A stretch of DNA of 64,000 bases. Source: Microcella alkalica (GTDB lineage: Bacteria; Actinomycetota; Actinomycetes; Actinomycetales; Microbacteriaceae). Position numbers and translations under genes: made by a program. The notes beneath the pieces were generated by a model. The model searched no databases. It was given only the letters and a program-made list of their open reading frames with translations, and had not been told where the DNA came from. Positions 8,228 to 16,588 of the stretch are shown here, in pieces. The number at the start of each line of letters is the position of its first letter. The first letter of the stretch is position 1. Location: contig NZ_JACGWX010000008.1 in NCBI RefSeq assembly GCF_014137945.1, forward strand, positions 1 through 64,000. The letters are read 5' to 3'.

Positions 8228-9925
8228 ATGTCTACCGACACCACCCCTACCACCACACGCGCAGACGCGCGAGAAGCGTCCACACCCGGATCCGAATGGT
8301 GGCGCTCCGCCGTCATCTACCAGATCTACCCGCGGTCGTTCGCCGACGCATCCGGTGACGGCATCGGCGATCTCGCCGGCATCACTGAGCGCCTGCCCTC
8401 GCTCGCGGCCCTGGGCGTCGATGCCGTCTGGCTGTCGCCCTTCTTCCGCTCGCCGCAGAAGGATGCGGGCTACGACGTCGCCGACTACTGCGACGTCGAC
8501 CCGATCTTCGGAACGCTCGCCGACTTCGACGCGATGCGCGACCGCGCGCACGAGCTCGGCCTTCGCGTCATCGTCGACCTCGTGCCCAATCACTCCTCGA
8601 GCGAGCACCCCTGGTTCCAGGAGGCCCTCGCCGCGGCTCCCGGGTCGCCCGAGCGCGACCGCTACATGTTCCGCGACGGCACGGGCGAGAACGGCGAACT
8701 GCCCCCGAACAACTGGCCGTCCGTCTTCGGCGGCGCCGCCTGGACCCGCGTGACGGAGGCCGACGGTCGGCCCGGCCAGTGGTACCTGCACATCTTCGAC
8801 AGCTCGCAGCCCGACTTCAATTGGGAGAACCCGGTCGTCTGGGAGGAGTTCCGTCGGATCCTGCGCTTCTGGCTCGACCGCGGCGTCGACGGCTTCCGCG
8901 TCGACGTCGCCCACGGCCTCATGAAGAAGGAGGGCCTGCCGGACATCGCCGAGAAGGCCAGCGGCGACGGCATCGCCGATGCCCTCATGTCGCCGGAGGA
9001 CGTGCCCTACTGGGCTCAGCCGGCCGTCCACGAGGTGTACCGCGACTGGCACCGCGTGCTCGCCGAGTACCCCGGCGACCGCGTGCTCTGCGCCGAGGCG
9101 TGGGTCGAGCCGCTCGAGAAGGCCGCCCTGTGGGTCCGCTCCGACGAGATGCACCAGGCCTTCAACTTCAGCTACCTCAGCACGCCGTGGAGCGCCCCCA
9201 AGCTGCGCGCCGTGATCGATGAGTCGATCGCCGCCTTCACGGGTGTCGGCGCGCCCAGCACGTGGGTCCTGTCCAATCACGACGTCGTCCGCCACGCGAG
9301 CCGCTACGGCCTCCCCGAGCACACGGCCGGCCCCAACGCCGGCATCGGGCCGAACTCCCCCGACAAGCCCGACCTCGAGATCGGGCTGCGCCGCGCGCGC
9401 GCCGCCACGGCGCTCATGCTGAGCCTGCCCGGCAGCTCCTACCTCTACCAGGGCGAGGAGCTCGGCCTGCCCGAGGTCATCGAGCTCGACGACCACGTCC
9501 GCGAGGACCCGACCTTCCACCGCACCGGTGGCGAAGCCTACGGCCGCGACGGATGCCGGGTGCCCCTTCCGTGGGAGGCCGACGCCCCGGCGTTCGGCTT
9601 CAACGGGTCCGGCTCGAGCTGGCTCCCGCAACCCGAGGTCTTCCGCGAGTACGCCCGCGACCGCCAGGAGGGCGTCGAAGGCTCCACGCTCGAGCTCTAC
9701 CGCGCCGCTCTCGATCTGCGCGCGCAGCGCGAGCTGGGTCTCGGCTCGGTCGAGTGGCTCGACGGCTACGGCGAGGAGGTCGTGGCGTTCCGCAACGGTG
9801 GCCTCACGGTCCTCGCCAATCTCGGCAGCACGCCCGTCGAGCTGCCCTCCGGCGACGTCGTGCTCGCGAGCAACGCGATCGACGGTCGAGCGATCCCGAC
9901 CGACACGACGGTCTGGGTCGCGTAG
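8228..9925 (+). CDS. GH13 alpha-glucosidase (oligo-1,6-glucosidase family)
   Basis: The 565-residue cytoplasmic enzyme shows the alpha-glucosidase type of GH13: opening WWRSAVIYQIYPRSF, DLVPNH (117-122), DGFRVDVAH with nucleophile Asp226, CAEAW with acid/base Glu290, and NHD with Asp352. It should release glucose from the non-reducing ends of maltose and maltodextrins brought in by MalEFG. The ATG was chosen over longer readings because homologous sequence begins just after it, a -10 hexamer sits 7 nt upstream and an operator lies in between. Whether it prefers alpha-1,4 or alpha-1,6 bonds cannot be told here. Confidence 0.9.
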   Translation: MSTDTTPTTTRADAREASTPGSEWWRSAVIYQIYPRSFADASGDGIGDLAGITERLPSLAALGVDAVWLSPFFRSPQKDAGYDVADYCDVDPIFGTLADFDAMRDRAHELGLRVIVDLVPNHSSSEHPWFQEALAAAPGSPERDRYMFRDGTGENGELPPNNWPSVFGGAAWTRVTEADGRPGQWYLHIFDSSQPDFNWENPVVWEEFRRILRFWLDRGVDGFRVDVAHGLMKKEGLPDIAEKASGDGIADALMSPEDVPYWAQPAVHEVYRDWHRVLAEYPGDRVLCAEAWVEPLEKAALWVRSDEMHQAFNFSYLSTPWSAPKLRAVIDESIAAFTGVGAPSTWVLSNHDVVRHASRYGLPEHTAGPNAGIGPNSPDKPDLEIGLRRARAATALMLSLPGSSYLYQGEELGLPEVIELDDHVREDPTFHRTGGEAYGRDGCRVPLPWEADAPAFGFNGSGSSWLPQPEVFREYARDRQEGVEGSTLELYRAALDLRAQRELGLGSVEWLDGYGEEVVAFRNGGLTVLANLGSTPVELPSGDVVLASNAIDGRAIPTDTTVWVA

Positions 9926-9942
9926 CGCCGCACACGCCGACG

Positions 9943-9974
9943 ACGAAGGGCCCCGGGAGACCGGGGCCCTTCGT
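9943..9974. terminator. Bidirectional 14-bp hairpin terminator
   Basis: A perfect 14-bp inverted repeat (ACGAAGGGCCCCGG and its complement) with a GAGA loop sits between the convergent alpha-glucosidase and M23 peptidase genes and can stop transcription from both. Confidence 0.8.
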
Positions 9975-9994
9975 GCATGCGCTGGGGTGTGCGA

Positions 9995-11158
9995 CTAGCT
10001 CGCGTTGGTGGTGAGCCAGGCGAAGGGGTCGACGGGAATGCCGTCGAGGCGAACCTCGAGATGGAGGTGCGGGCCGGTCGAGGCGCCCGTGTTGCCGACC
10101 AGGCCGACGAAGTCGCCTGCGGCGACGGACTGACCCGGCACGAGCGGCGAGCTGCCGGTCTCCATGTGGGCGTAGAGGGTCGTGACCTTCTGGCCGTTGA
10201 TGACGTGATCGATGAACACGTGCGAGCCGTACGACCACCCCTCCTGCCGATCGGAGACCACGCCGTCGGCGAGCGCCTGGATGGGCGTGCCGTATCCGGG
10301 CGTGAAGTCCGTTCCGCGGTGGTAGCTGGAGCAGCCGCGGCACGGCGCGACGCGGTCGCCGTAGCCGGAGCTGATCGTCGTGGCGAAGGGGAAGGGCCAG
10401 CGGACGGCGCCGGTGCCCGAGGTCGTGTAGGTGAAGTCGCGGTTGCCGTACTTGGCGCGCAGAATCTCGGCGTACGAGGTCACCGTCCAGTCGTCGCGGC
10501 TCGCGACGGGCGCGGCCGCCGTCGCAGCGGCGTTCAGCTCGAGCACCTGGGCAGGCTCGATCGCCTTCTCGGCCGATTCGCCGGTCGCGATCGAGCTGAG
10601 GTTCGTCGACGCCGCGACGTCGCTCGGGCGGAAGAGTGCGTTGGCCGGAACCGTCGTGCCGATCAGCAGACCCGCCACGGCGAGCATGACCGTGGGCGGC
10701 AGGGCGCGCTGGGCAATGCGGCGCATCATGGGGACGCGCGAAGCCTGCAGCCCATGGCGCATCTGAGGACGGGGTGCGGGTCGCTCGACGGCTCGATGCG
10801 CGCGGCGCCCGGTCGGAGCGATGGCCGCTGCACGGGCCGGGACGGTCGGCGCCGAGAAGGCGGGCGTGGCAGAGTGCGCCGCGCGCGTGGGCGTGACGGG
10901 CCCGATCGCGGCGGGGACGATTGCGGCGACCTCGGACTCGCGGGACGCGGGAGCGGTGCGACCGCTGCGGCGCGTGGCGGCGCGCTCGGCCTCGCGCAGC
11001 GCGCGGCGGCTCGTGAGAGCGACCTCCGCGGCGGGCAGGACGATGGCGGCCGTCGACGGCGCCTCGCCACTGGTGAAGCCCAGGGACTCGATGCTTCCGG
11101 TGAAGGCGGCGGGGCGCTCAGGGAGCTCCCCAGCCGGCCGCTGGAGCTCGTCAGTCAC
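9995..11158 (-). CDS. M23 family metallopeptidase (membrane-anchored cell-wall endopeptidase)
   Basis: The 387-residue protein starts at GTG. A long Ala/Arg/Pro-rich cytoplasmic N-terminus is followed by one hydrophobic span (about 153-172), a linker, and a C-terminal M23 LytM domain (about 250-382). Zinc ligands and catalytic residues are visible: HRGTDF with His280 and Asp284, YAHM with His331, and HLHLEVR with His364/His366. It should cleave peptidoglycan peptide bridges outside the membrane. An unusual CRGC motif (273-276) sits just before the first zinc histidine. It is a single-gene unit. Confidence 0.88.
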   Translation of the reverse strand: MTDELQRPAGELPERPAAFTGSIESLGFTSGEAPSTAAIVLPAAEVALTSRRALREAERAATRRSGRTAPASRESEVAAIVPAAIGPVTPTRAAHSATPAFSAPTVPARAAAIAPTGRRAHRAVERPAPRPQMRHGLQASRVPMMRRIAQRALPPTVMLAVAGLLIGTTVPANALFRPSDVAASTNLSSIATGESAEKAIEPAQVLELNAAATAAAPVASRDDWTVTSYAEILRAKYGNRDFTYTTSGTGAVRWPFPFATTISSGYGDRVAPCRGCSSYHRGTDFTPGYGTPIQALADGVVSDRQEGWSYGSHVFIDHVINGQKVTTLYAHMETGSSPLVPGQSVAAGDFVGLVGNTGASTGPHLHLEVRLDGIPVDPFAWLTTNAS

Positions 11159-11381
11159 GTGTCAGATTGCCTTAATCGTCGATCGCGGGCCGCACGGAAC
11201 CACCGTCGCGAGGGTCTGAGCCTCGATGAGGTGGGTTTCCGAGCATCCGCTCTGGAACGGGTTCACCCGCGCCAACCAGCCGAGCTGATTATCACGGATT
11301 GGTAAAGCCTAACCCGCATCACCCGATTCCTCCAGTCGGGCTGTGAATCGGGCGCCACCCCGAACAGGGGGTGCGCTCATG
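11159..11381. promoter_or_regulatory. Intergenic region: leader of the M23 gene and end of the IMPase gene
   Basis: Two leftward genes flank this 223-bp gap. It contains an inverted repeat CCCGATTC (11322-11329) / GAATCGGG (11345-11352) that could terminate the upstream gene. On the minus strand, the stretch facing the peptidase has CGGGTGAACCCG and GGAAACCCACCTC, short blocks faintly reminiscent of c-di-AMP (ydaO-type) riboswitches that often precede actinobacterial wall hydrolases. The match is too partial to call. Confidence 0.35.
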
Positions 11382-12215
11382 TCACGCCCCGACGGAGACG
11401 AGGAGCCGTTCGAGCTCTCCGACTGCTTCTGGATGCGCCGCGAGGACGAACTCGCGATCCGGCCGGCGATCGCCGAGACCCTTCACGACGGCGCCCGCCT
11501 CGCGCGCGATGAGCGCGCCGGCGGCGTGATCCCACGGGCTCAGCGTGCGCTCGAAGTAGGCATTCGCTCGCCCCGCGGCGACGCAGCACAGATCGAGCGA
11601 TGCCGTGCCCAGGCGTCGCAGGTCGCGCACGCGCGGAAGGAGCTGCGCGATCGCGGCCCCCTGCTCCGCGCGGGTCTCGGCCGAGTACGCGAAGCCGGTG
11701 AAGACGAGCGCCTCGGGCAGCGGCACGGCGTCCGCGATGCGGATGGGGCGGCCATCGAGCCGCGCCCCGTCACCGCGCCGCGCGGTGAACAGCTCGCCCG
11801 TGACCGGATTGAGCACGACTCCGGCGACGGCATCCCACGACTGCGGGTCGGGCGCCCCCTCGACGACAGCGATGCTGATGGCGTAGTGGGGGATGCCGTA
11901 GAGGAAGTTGACCGTGCCGTCGATCGGGTCGACGACCCAGGTGAGGCCGCTCACGCTCGCTCCGCGGCCGCCCTCCTCGCCGAAGAAGCCGTCGAGCGGA
12001 CGCGCCGCCTCCAGCCGCGCACGGATGAGCGACTCGCTGTCGCGGTCCACCTGCGTCACGACGTCGACGGGCGACGACTTGCGCTCGGCGACCTCGACGC
12101 CCGCGCGCCGCGCGTCGACGACGAAGGCGCCGGCCTCCCTGGCGACGTCGATCGCGAGGCGGAGGAGGTCGTCGTCGGTCGCGGAGGCGGGGACTGTCGA
12201 GACGGTCGGGGTCAT
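11382..12215 (-). CDS. Inositol monophosphatase family phosphatase
   Basis: This 277-residue enzyme has the Mg-dependent IMPase signatures: GEEG (79-82) and WVVDPIDGTVNF with metal ligands Asp96 and Asp99, plus the second motif WDHAAGALIAREAG near the C-terminus. Members hydrolyse inositol phosphates, fructose-1,6-bisphosphate, histidinol phosphate or PAP, and sequence alone does not decide. In actinobacteria several paralogues exist (SuhB, ImpA, CysQ and HisN types). A GACAAT hexamer 6 nt before the ATG suggests a weak leaderless promoter. Confidence 0.87.
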   Translation of the reverse strand: MTPTVSTVPASATDDDLLRLAIDVAREAGAFVVDARRAGVEVAERKSSPVDVVTQVDRDSESLIRARLEAARPLDGFFGEEGGRGASVSGLTWVVDPIDGTVNFLYGIPHYAISIAVVEGAPDPQSWDAVAGVVLNPVTGELFTARRGDGARLDGRPIRIADAVPLPEALVFTGFAYSAETRAEQGAAIAQLLPRVRDLRRLGTASLDLCCVAAGRANAYFERTLSPWDHAAGALIAREAGAVVKGLGDRRPDREFVLAAHPEAVGELERLLVSVGA

Positions 12216-12268
12216 GCCCCGATTGTCGCAGGCGGGGTGGAGACGGAGGAGTAGAGAGGGAGGATCGG

Positions 12269-12350
12269 TGGCGAGTGAGGGATTCGAACCCCCGAAGGCT
12301 GAGCCGTCTGATTTACAGTCAGATCCCTTTGGCCGCTAGGGTAACTCGCC
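12269..12350 (-). tRNA. tRNA-Tyr (GTA)
   Basis: The minus strand forms a class II tRNA: acceptor GGCGAGT pairing with ACTCGCC, anticodon loop with GTA inside CTGACTGTAAATCAG, a long variable arm (CGGCTCAGCCTTCG) and a T arm with GGTTCGAATCC. CC follows the discriminator A on the minus strand but a full CCA is not encoded. Confidence 0.94.
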
Positions 12351-12424
12351 GATCGCGCGGCGGCCGGGGCCGAACGCGCGAGAAACAGGATACAAGCTCC
12401 CGCGCGCCCGTGTGACCACGCCGC

Positions 12425-12438
12425 CGCAAGCGCTTCCA
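12425..12438. promoter_or_regulatory. LacI-type operator before the lacI-family gene
   Basis: CGCAAGCGCTTCCA matches the boxes in front of malE and the alpha-glucosidase gene. It overlaps the -35 region of a promoter whose -10 is TATCCT at 12459-12464, so the regulator probably represses its own gene. Confidence 0.72.
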
Positions 12439-12495
12439 TTCCCCGCACCGCGTGCCGGTATCCTCGCGAGAGACAGAGGGAACAGGGGCAACCAG

Positions 12496-13527
12496 ATGGT
12501 GGGCATCGACGACGTCGCTCGCCGCGCCGGCGTGTCGACCGCGACCGTCTCTCGCGCGCTCAGCGGGCGCGGGCACGTGGCCGCCGCGACCCGCGAGCGC
12601 GTCGAGGAGGCCGCGGCGGAGCTCGGCTACGTCGTCTCGGCGAGCGCCTCGAGCCTCGCGACCGGCCGCATGCGGAACATCGGCGTCGTCGTGCCGTTCC
12701 TCAACCGATGGTTCTACACCTCCGTGCTCGAGGGGGCGCAGCGGCGCCTCATGCAGTACGGCTACGACCTGACCCTCTACAACCTCTCCGGTGCGAGCAA
12801 TGAGCGCAGCACCGTGTTCGAGCAGTTCCTGCTCAGGCAGCGGGTGGACGCCGTGATCGCCGTGAGCCTCGAGCTCAGCGCCGAGGAGGTCGACTCGCTG
12901 CACGCGCTCGGCAAACCGCTCGTCGGCGTCGGCGGGCCCATCCGCGGCGTGCCGACCGTGTCGATCGACGACGTCGGCGTCACGCGCCTCGCGACCGAGC
13001 ATCTGCTCTCCCTCGGGCACACCGTCATCGGGCACATCGGCGGCGACGTCGACGCCGAGATGTCGTTCCACATGCCGACCAATCGTCGTCACGGCTGGGA
13101 GGACGCTCTGCGGGAGGCCGGCCTCGAGCCGCGGCCCGAGCTGTACTTCCCCGCCGTCTTCACGATGGAGAGCGGGTACGTCGCCGCCAAGCAGATGCTC
13201 GGCGACCCGCGCCTGCGACCCACCGCCGTCGTCGTCGCGAGCGACGAGATGGCGATCGGCGTCATCCTCGCCGCGCGCGACATGGGGCTCGATGTGCCGC
13301 GCGACCTCTCCGTCGTCGGCATCGACGACCACGAGCTCGCCCCGTTCTTCGGCCTCACGACCGTGGCGCAGTTCCCCGAGCAGCAGGGCGAGCGCGCTGT
13401 CGAGCTGCTCATGCGCGAGCTCGATCAGTCGCGCGAGGACGAGCCGGCGAACCTGCAGCTGCCGTTCGAGCTCATCGTGCGCTCGTCGACCTCCCGACCG
13501 CGGCCGGAGCGCGAGCCGCGCGACTGA
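12496..13527 (+). CDS. LacI-family regulator, probable maltodextrin repressor MalR
   Basis: The 343-residue protein has an N-terminal LacI helix-turn-helix (GIDDVARRAGVSTATVSRAL, residues 3-22), the hinge helix (ASSLATGR) and a periplasmic-binding-protein-like effector domain (NIGVVVPFLNRWFY; VVVASDEMAIGVILAARDMG; VVGIDDHE). LacI proteins bind palindromes with a central CG, exactly as found before malE, the alpha-glucosidase gene, this gene and the amylase-pullulanase. I infer it is the local repressor with a maltodextrin-like effector. The ATG is preceded by a G-rich weak Shine-Dalgarno sequence and an mRNA leader of about 25 nt. Confidence 0.87.
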   Translation: MVGIDDVARRAGVSTATVSRALSGRGHVAAATRERVEEAAAELGYVVSASASSLATGRMRNIGVVVPFLNRWFYTSVLEGAQRRLMQYGYDLTLYNLSGASNERSTVFEQFLLRQRVDAVIAVSLELSAEEVDSLHALGKPLVGVGGPIRGVPTVSIDDVGVTRLATEHLLSLGHTVIGHIGGDVDAEMSFHMPTNRRHGWEDALREAGLEPRPELYFPAVFTMESGYVAAKQMLGDPRLRPTAVVVASDEMAIGVILAARDMGLDVPRDLSVVGIDDHELAPFFGLTTVAQFPEQQGERAVELLMRELDQSREDEPANLQLPFELIVRSSTSRPRPEREPRD

Positions 13528-13566
13528 GCGTCTCGAGCGACCGCTCGCGAGCATCCGCCCCGCGAC

Positions 13567-13572
13567 TACGAT
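13567..13572 (+). promoter_or_regulatory. -10 hexamer of a leaderless promoter (yajQ)
   Basis: TACGAT lies exactly 6 nt before the ATG and no Shine-Dalgarno sequence is present. Confidence 0.6.
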
Positions 13573-13578
13573 TGCCGC

Positions 13579-14067
13579 ATGGCTGATTCCTCATTCGACA
13601 TCGTGAGCAAGGTCGACAAGATGGAGGCGGAGAACGCCGTCAACCAGGCGCAGAAGGAAATCGCGCAGCGCTACGACTTCAAGGGCGTCGGAGCCTCGAT
13701 CGAGTGGAGCGGCGAGAAGCTGCTGCTCAAGGCGAGCGCCGAGGAGCGCGTGAAGGCCGTCCTGGAGGTGCTCGAGTCGAAGATGATCAAGCGCGGCATC
13801 GGCATCCGCAGCCTCGACACCGGCGCGCCGTACGCAAGCGGCAAGGAGTTCCGCATCGACGTCGGGCTCAAGAACGGCATCTCGAGCGACGACGCGAAGA
13901 AGATCGCGAAGATCATCCGCGACGAGGGTCCCAAGAGCGTCAAGAGCCAGATCCAGGGCGACGAGCTGCGCGTGCAGTCGAAGAGCCGGGACGATCTGCA
14001 GGCGACCATGGCGCTGCTCAAGGGCAAGGACCTGGATGTCGCGCTGCAGTTCGTGAACTTCCGCTAG
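13579..14067 (+). CDS. yajQ: YajQ family nucleotide-binding protein
   Basis: The 162-residue protein is a full-length YajQ: opening DSSFDIVSKVDKMEAENAVNQ, then QRYDFKGVGASIEW and the closing ALQFVNFR are family hallmarks. Family members have two ferredoxin-like domains and bind nucleotides or RNA; some bind cyclic di-GMP and act with transcription factors. In actinobacteria the role is not settled. It stands alone between the LacI-family gene and the cardiolipin synthase gene, each with its own leaderless-type promoter. Confidence 0.92.
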   Translation: MADSSFDIVSKVDKMEAENAVNQAQKEIAQRYDFKGVGASIEWSGEKLLLKASAEERVKAVLEVLESKMIKRGIGIRSLDTGAPYASGKEFRIDVGLKNGISSDDAKKIAKIIRDEGPKSVKSQIQGDELRVQSKSRDDLQATMALLKGKDLDVALQFVNFR

Positions 14068-14129
14068 CTGTCTGCAGTGCCCGCCTCGACCTTCTCGACC
14101 GTCTCGCCGACGTGCGGTCGACGCGTCAC

Positions 14130-14135
14130 TAGACT
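14130..14135 (+). promoter_or_regulatory. -10 hexamer of a leaderless promoter (cls)
   Basis: TAGACT lies exactly 6 nt before the ATG of the cardiolipin synthase gene, without a Shine-Dalgarno sequence. Confidence 0.6.
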
Positions 14136-14141
14136 CCGCCC

Positions 14142-15629
14142 ATGACGACCGTCGAGCTCGACACCGCGTCCGCGTGGGTGGTGGCCATCATCGGCGCGGC
14201 CGCCGTCCTCGCTCAGATCGCCATCGCGATCACATCGCTCGTCGTCGTCCCGCGCAATCGGCGCCCCCAGACCGCGCTCGCCTGGCTGCTGCTGATCTAC
14301 GTCCTCCCGATCATCGGATTCCTGCTCTTCCTCCTGCTGGGATCGAGACGCCTGCCCAAGCGTCGTCGCGAGAAGCAGACGGAGATCAACCAGTACATCC
14401 TCGAGACGACCGAGGGCATGGATCGCGTGCGCAAGGACCCGCCGTGGCCGCCGTGGCTCGAGCCGATCGTCGAGCTCAACCGCACCCTCGGCGCGATGCC
14501 GCTCGTCGGCGGCAACACCGCCGAGCTGTACACCGACTACGCCGAGTCGATCGCGGCGATGACCGCTGCCGTGCGCGAGGCGGAGCGCATCGTGCATGTC
14601 GAGTTCTACATCCTCTCCCTCGATGACGCGACGGCCGCCTTCTTCGACGCGCTCGAGGACGCGGTGAAGCGCGGGCTCACGGTGCGCGTGCTCTACGACC
14701 ACGTCGCCTCGGTGCGCGTGCCCGGCTATCGGAAGATGAAGCGGCGACTGGAGAGCATGGGCGTCGACTTCCGCGCGATGTTGCCGGTGCGGCCGTGGCG
14801 CGGCCAGTGGCAGCGGCCCGACCTCCGCAACCACCGCAAGTTCCTGATCATCGACGGCACGACCGCCTTCACCGGCTCGCAGAACATGGTCGACCGCGGC
14901 TACCACCGCAAGCCTCTGCGCAACGGCGACCGGCTCGCGTGGAAGGAGCTGGTCGTGCGCTTCGACGGGCCGATCGCCGCCGGCATCGAGGCGCTCTTCG
15001 CGACCGACTGGTACTCGGAGACCGACGAGCTGCTGCTGCGCGAGAGCATCGTCGCGCCGGAGGTCGACCCCGAGCTCGGGCTCGACGCGCAGGTCGTGCC
15101 GAGCGGCCCGGCGTTCGAGGGCGAGAACAACCTGCGGCTGTTCAACTCGCTGCTGTACGCCGCGCAGGAGCAGATCCAGATCTGCTCGCCCTACTTCGTG
15201 CCGGACGAGTCGATGCTCTACGCGATCACCACGGCGGCGCAGAGCGGGCTCGACGTGCAGCTGTTCGTCTCGGAGATCGGGGATCAGACGCTCGTCTTCC
15301 ACGCGCAGCGCTCGTACTACGAGGAGCTGCTGCGCGCGGGGGTCCGCATCTGGCTGTACCGTGCGCCGACCGTGCTCCACGCCAAGCACTTCACGATCGA
15401 CGAGCAGGTCGCCGTCATCGGCTCGAGCAACATGGACATGCGCTCGTTCAGTCTCAACCTCGAGGTGTCGGTCATGGTGCGCGGGGCATCCATCATCAAG
15501 CGGCTGCGGGAGGTCGAGCAGTCGTATCGCGACAACTCGACCGAGCTGACGCTCGAGCAGTGGATGAACCGGCCTGCCCACATGCGCGCGTTCGACGACC
15601 TCGCGCGGGTGACCGCGACTGTGCAGTAG
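14142..15629 (+). CDS. cls: Cardiolipin synthase (phospholipase D superfamily)
   Basis: This 495-residue membrane enzyme joins two phosphatidylglycerol molecules into cardiolipin and glycerol. It has two N-terminal spans (about 11-37 and 46-67) and two HKD catalytic motifs: His231-Lys233-Asp238 in NHRKFLIIDG and His413-Lys415-Asp420 in HAKHFTIDEQ, each followed by a GS-N segment. Length and layout fit bacterial Cls. The next gene begins three bases after the stop, so the acetyltransferase may be co-transcribed. Confidence 0.92.
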   Translation: MTTVELDTASAWVVAIIGAAAVLAQIAIAITSLVVVPRNRRPQTALAWLLLIYVLPIIGFLLFLLLGSRRLPKRRREKQTEINQYILETTEGMDRVRKDPPWPPWLEPIVELNRTLGAMPLVGGNTAELYTDYAESIAAMTAAVREAERIVHVEFYILSLDDATAAFFDALEDAVKRGLTVRVLYDHVASVRVPGYRKMKRRLESMGVDFRAMLPVRPWRGQWQRPDLRNHRKFLIIDGTTAFTGSQNMVDRGYHRKPLRNGDRLAWKELVVRFDGPIAAGIEALFATDWYSETDELLLRESIVAPEVDPELGLDAQVVPSGPAFEGENNLRLFNSLLYAAQEQIQICSPYFVPDESMLYAITTAAQSGLDVQLFVSEIGDQTLVFHAQRSYYEELLRAGVRIWLYRAPTVLHAKHFTIDEQVAVIGSSNMDMRSFSLNLEVSVMVRGASIIKRLREVEQSYRDNSTELTLEQWMNRPAHMRAFDDLARVTATVQ

Positions 15630-15632
15630 GTC

Positions 15633-16100
15633 GTGGAGGGCGCGACGCGCATCGAGGTCGACGACCTCTCTCGACCGCAGGTGCAGGGGCTGCTGGCCGA
15701 CCACATCGCCGAGATGCGCGCCACCAGCCCGCCTGAGAGCGTCCACGCGCTGGACCTGGACGGCCTCTCGGCGCCATCGGTGACCGTGTGGACGATGTGG
15801 GAGGGCAGCACCGTGCTGGGCTGCGCGGCGCTCAAGGAGCTATCACCGAGCGAGGGCGAGATCAAGTCGATGCGGACGTCGAGCGCCGCGCGAGGGCGCG
15901 GGGTCGCCGGGCGGATGCTCGCGCACCTGATGGAGGAGGCGCGCACCCGCGGCTACCGCCGGCTGAGCCTTGAGACGGGCGCCGAGGAGTTCTTCGCACC
16001 CGCCCGCCGGCTCTACGCGCGACACGGATTCACCGAGTGCGCGCCGTTCGCGGAGTACGATCCCGACCCGTTGAGCGTTTTCATGACGCGCGAGCTCTGA
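15633..16100 (+). CDS. GNAT family N-acetyltransferase
   Basis: The 155-residue protein shows the GNAT fold: a beta strand (TVLGCAALKEL), the motif EIKSMRTSSAARGRGVAGRML with the acetyl-CoA pyrophosphate loop RGRGVAG, and LSLETGAEEFFAPARRLYARHGF followed by the usual C-terminal strand ending SVFMTREL. This order matches small YafP/PhnO-like acetyltransferases. The substrate is unknown. The GTG start lies three bases after the cls stop, implying coupling. Confidence 0.85.
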   Translation: MEGATRIEVDDLSRPQVQGLLADHIAEMRATSPPESVHALDLDGLSAPSVTVWTMWEGSTVLGCAALKELSPSEGEIKSMRTSSAARGRGVAGRMLAHLMEEARTRGYRRLSLETGAEEFFAPARRLYARHGFTECAPFAEYDPDPLSVFMTREL

Positions 16101-16103
16101 GGC

Positions 16104-16128
16104 GCCGGGTCCGACACCGTCGCCCGGC
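16104..16128 (+). terminator. Possible hairpin terminator after the GNAT gene
   Basis: GCCGGG pairs with CCCGGC around a 13-nt loop that itself has GAC/GTC pairing. There is no clear T-tract, so this is a weak call. Confidence 0.35.
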
Positions 16129-16153
16129 TCTGGTGCGGCGATGCGCGCGGTCG

Positions 16154-16159
16154 TAGGTT
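16154..16159 (+). promoter_or_regulatory. -10 hexamer of a leaderless promoter (DUF1801 gene)
   Basis: TAGGTT lies exactly 6 nt before the ATG and there is no Shine-Dalgarno sequence. Confidence 0.58.
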
Positions 16160-16165
16160 GAGCGC

Positions 16166-16576
16166 ATGAGCCAGAAGACGCTGCCGACGGATGTGCCCGT
16201 CGACGAGTTCCTCGCGACGCTCGACGCGCGGCGCGGGGCCGAGGGGGCGGAGCTCGTGGAGCTGTTCCGGTCGGTGACGGGCGCCGAGCCGGTCATGTGG
16301 GGGCCGTCGATGGTCGGCTTCGGCGAGTACGAATACCACTACGCGAGCGGGCACTCTGGCGTGTGGCCTCGCGCGGCGTTCTCCCCCCGGAAGGCGAAGC
16401 TGTCGCTGTACGGGCTCCAGTCGCACCCCGGTGCCGCCGCCCTGCTGCCGCGGCTCGGTCCGCACACCGCGGGCGTCGACTGCGTCTACGTCACCCGCCT
16501 CGACGCGATCGACCGCGACGTGCTGCGGGAGCTCGTTCGCCTGTCATGGTCCGTGACCGAGGACGCCGCGGTCTGA
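16166..16576 (+). CDS. DUF1801 domain protein
   Basis: The 136-residue protein matches the DUF1801 (YdhG-like) pattern: VDEFLATLDARRGAEGAELVELFR, then PVMWGPSMVGFGEYEYHY, AFSPRKAKLSLYG, and a C-terminal CVYVTRLDAIDRDVLREL. Such proteins resemble frataxin-fold iron-binding or chaperone-like domains, but no molecular role is established. It is a single-gene unit convergent with the FprA-like reductase. Confidence 0.8.
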   Translation: MSQKTLPTDVPVDEFLATLDARRGAEGAELVELFRSVTGAEPVMWGPSMVGFGEYEYHYASGHSGVWPRAAFSPRKAKLSLYGLQSHPGAAALLPRLGPHTAGVDCVYVTRLDAIDRDVLRELVRLSWSVTEDAAV

Positions 16577-16588
16577 GCGCCCGGCCGA

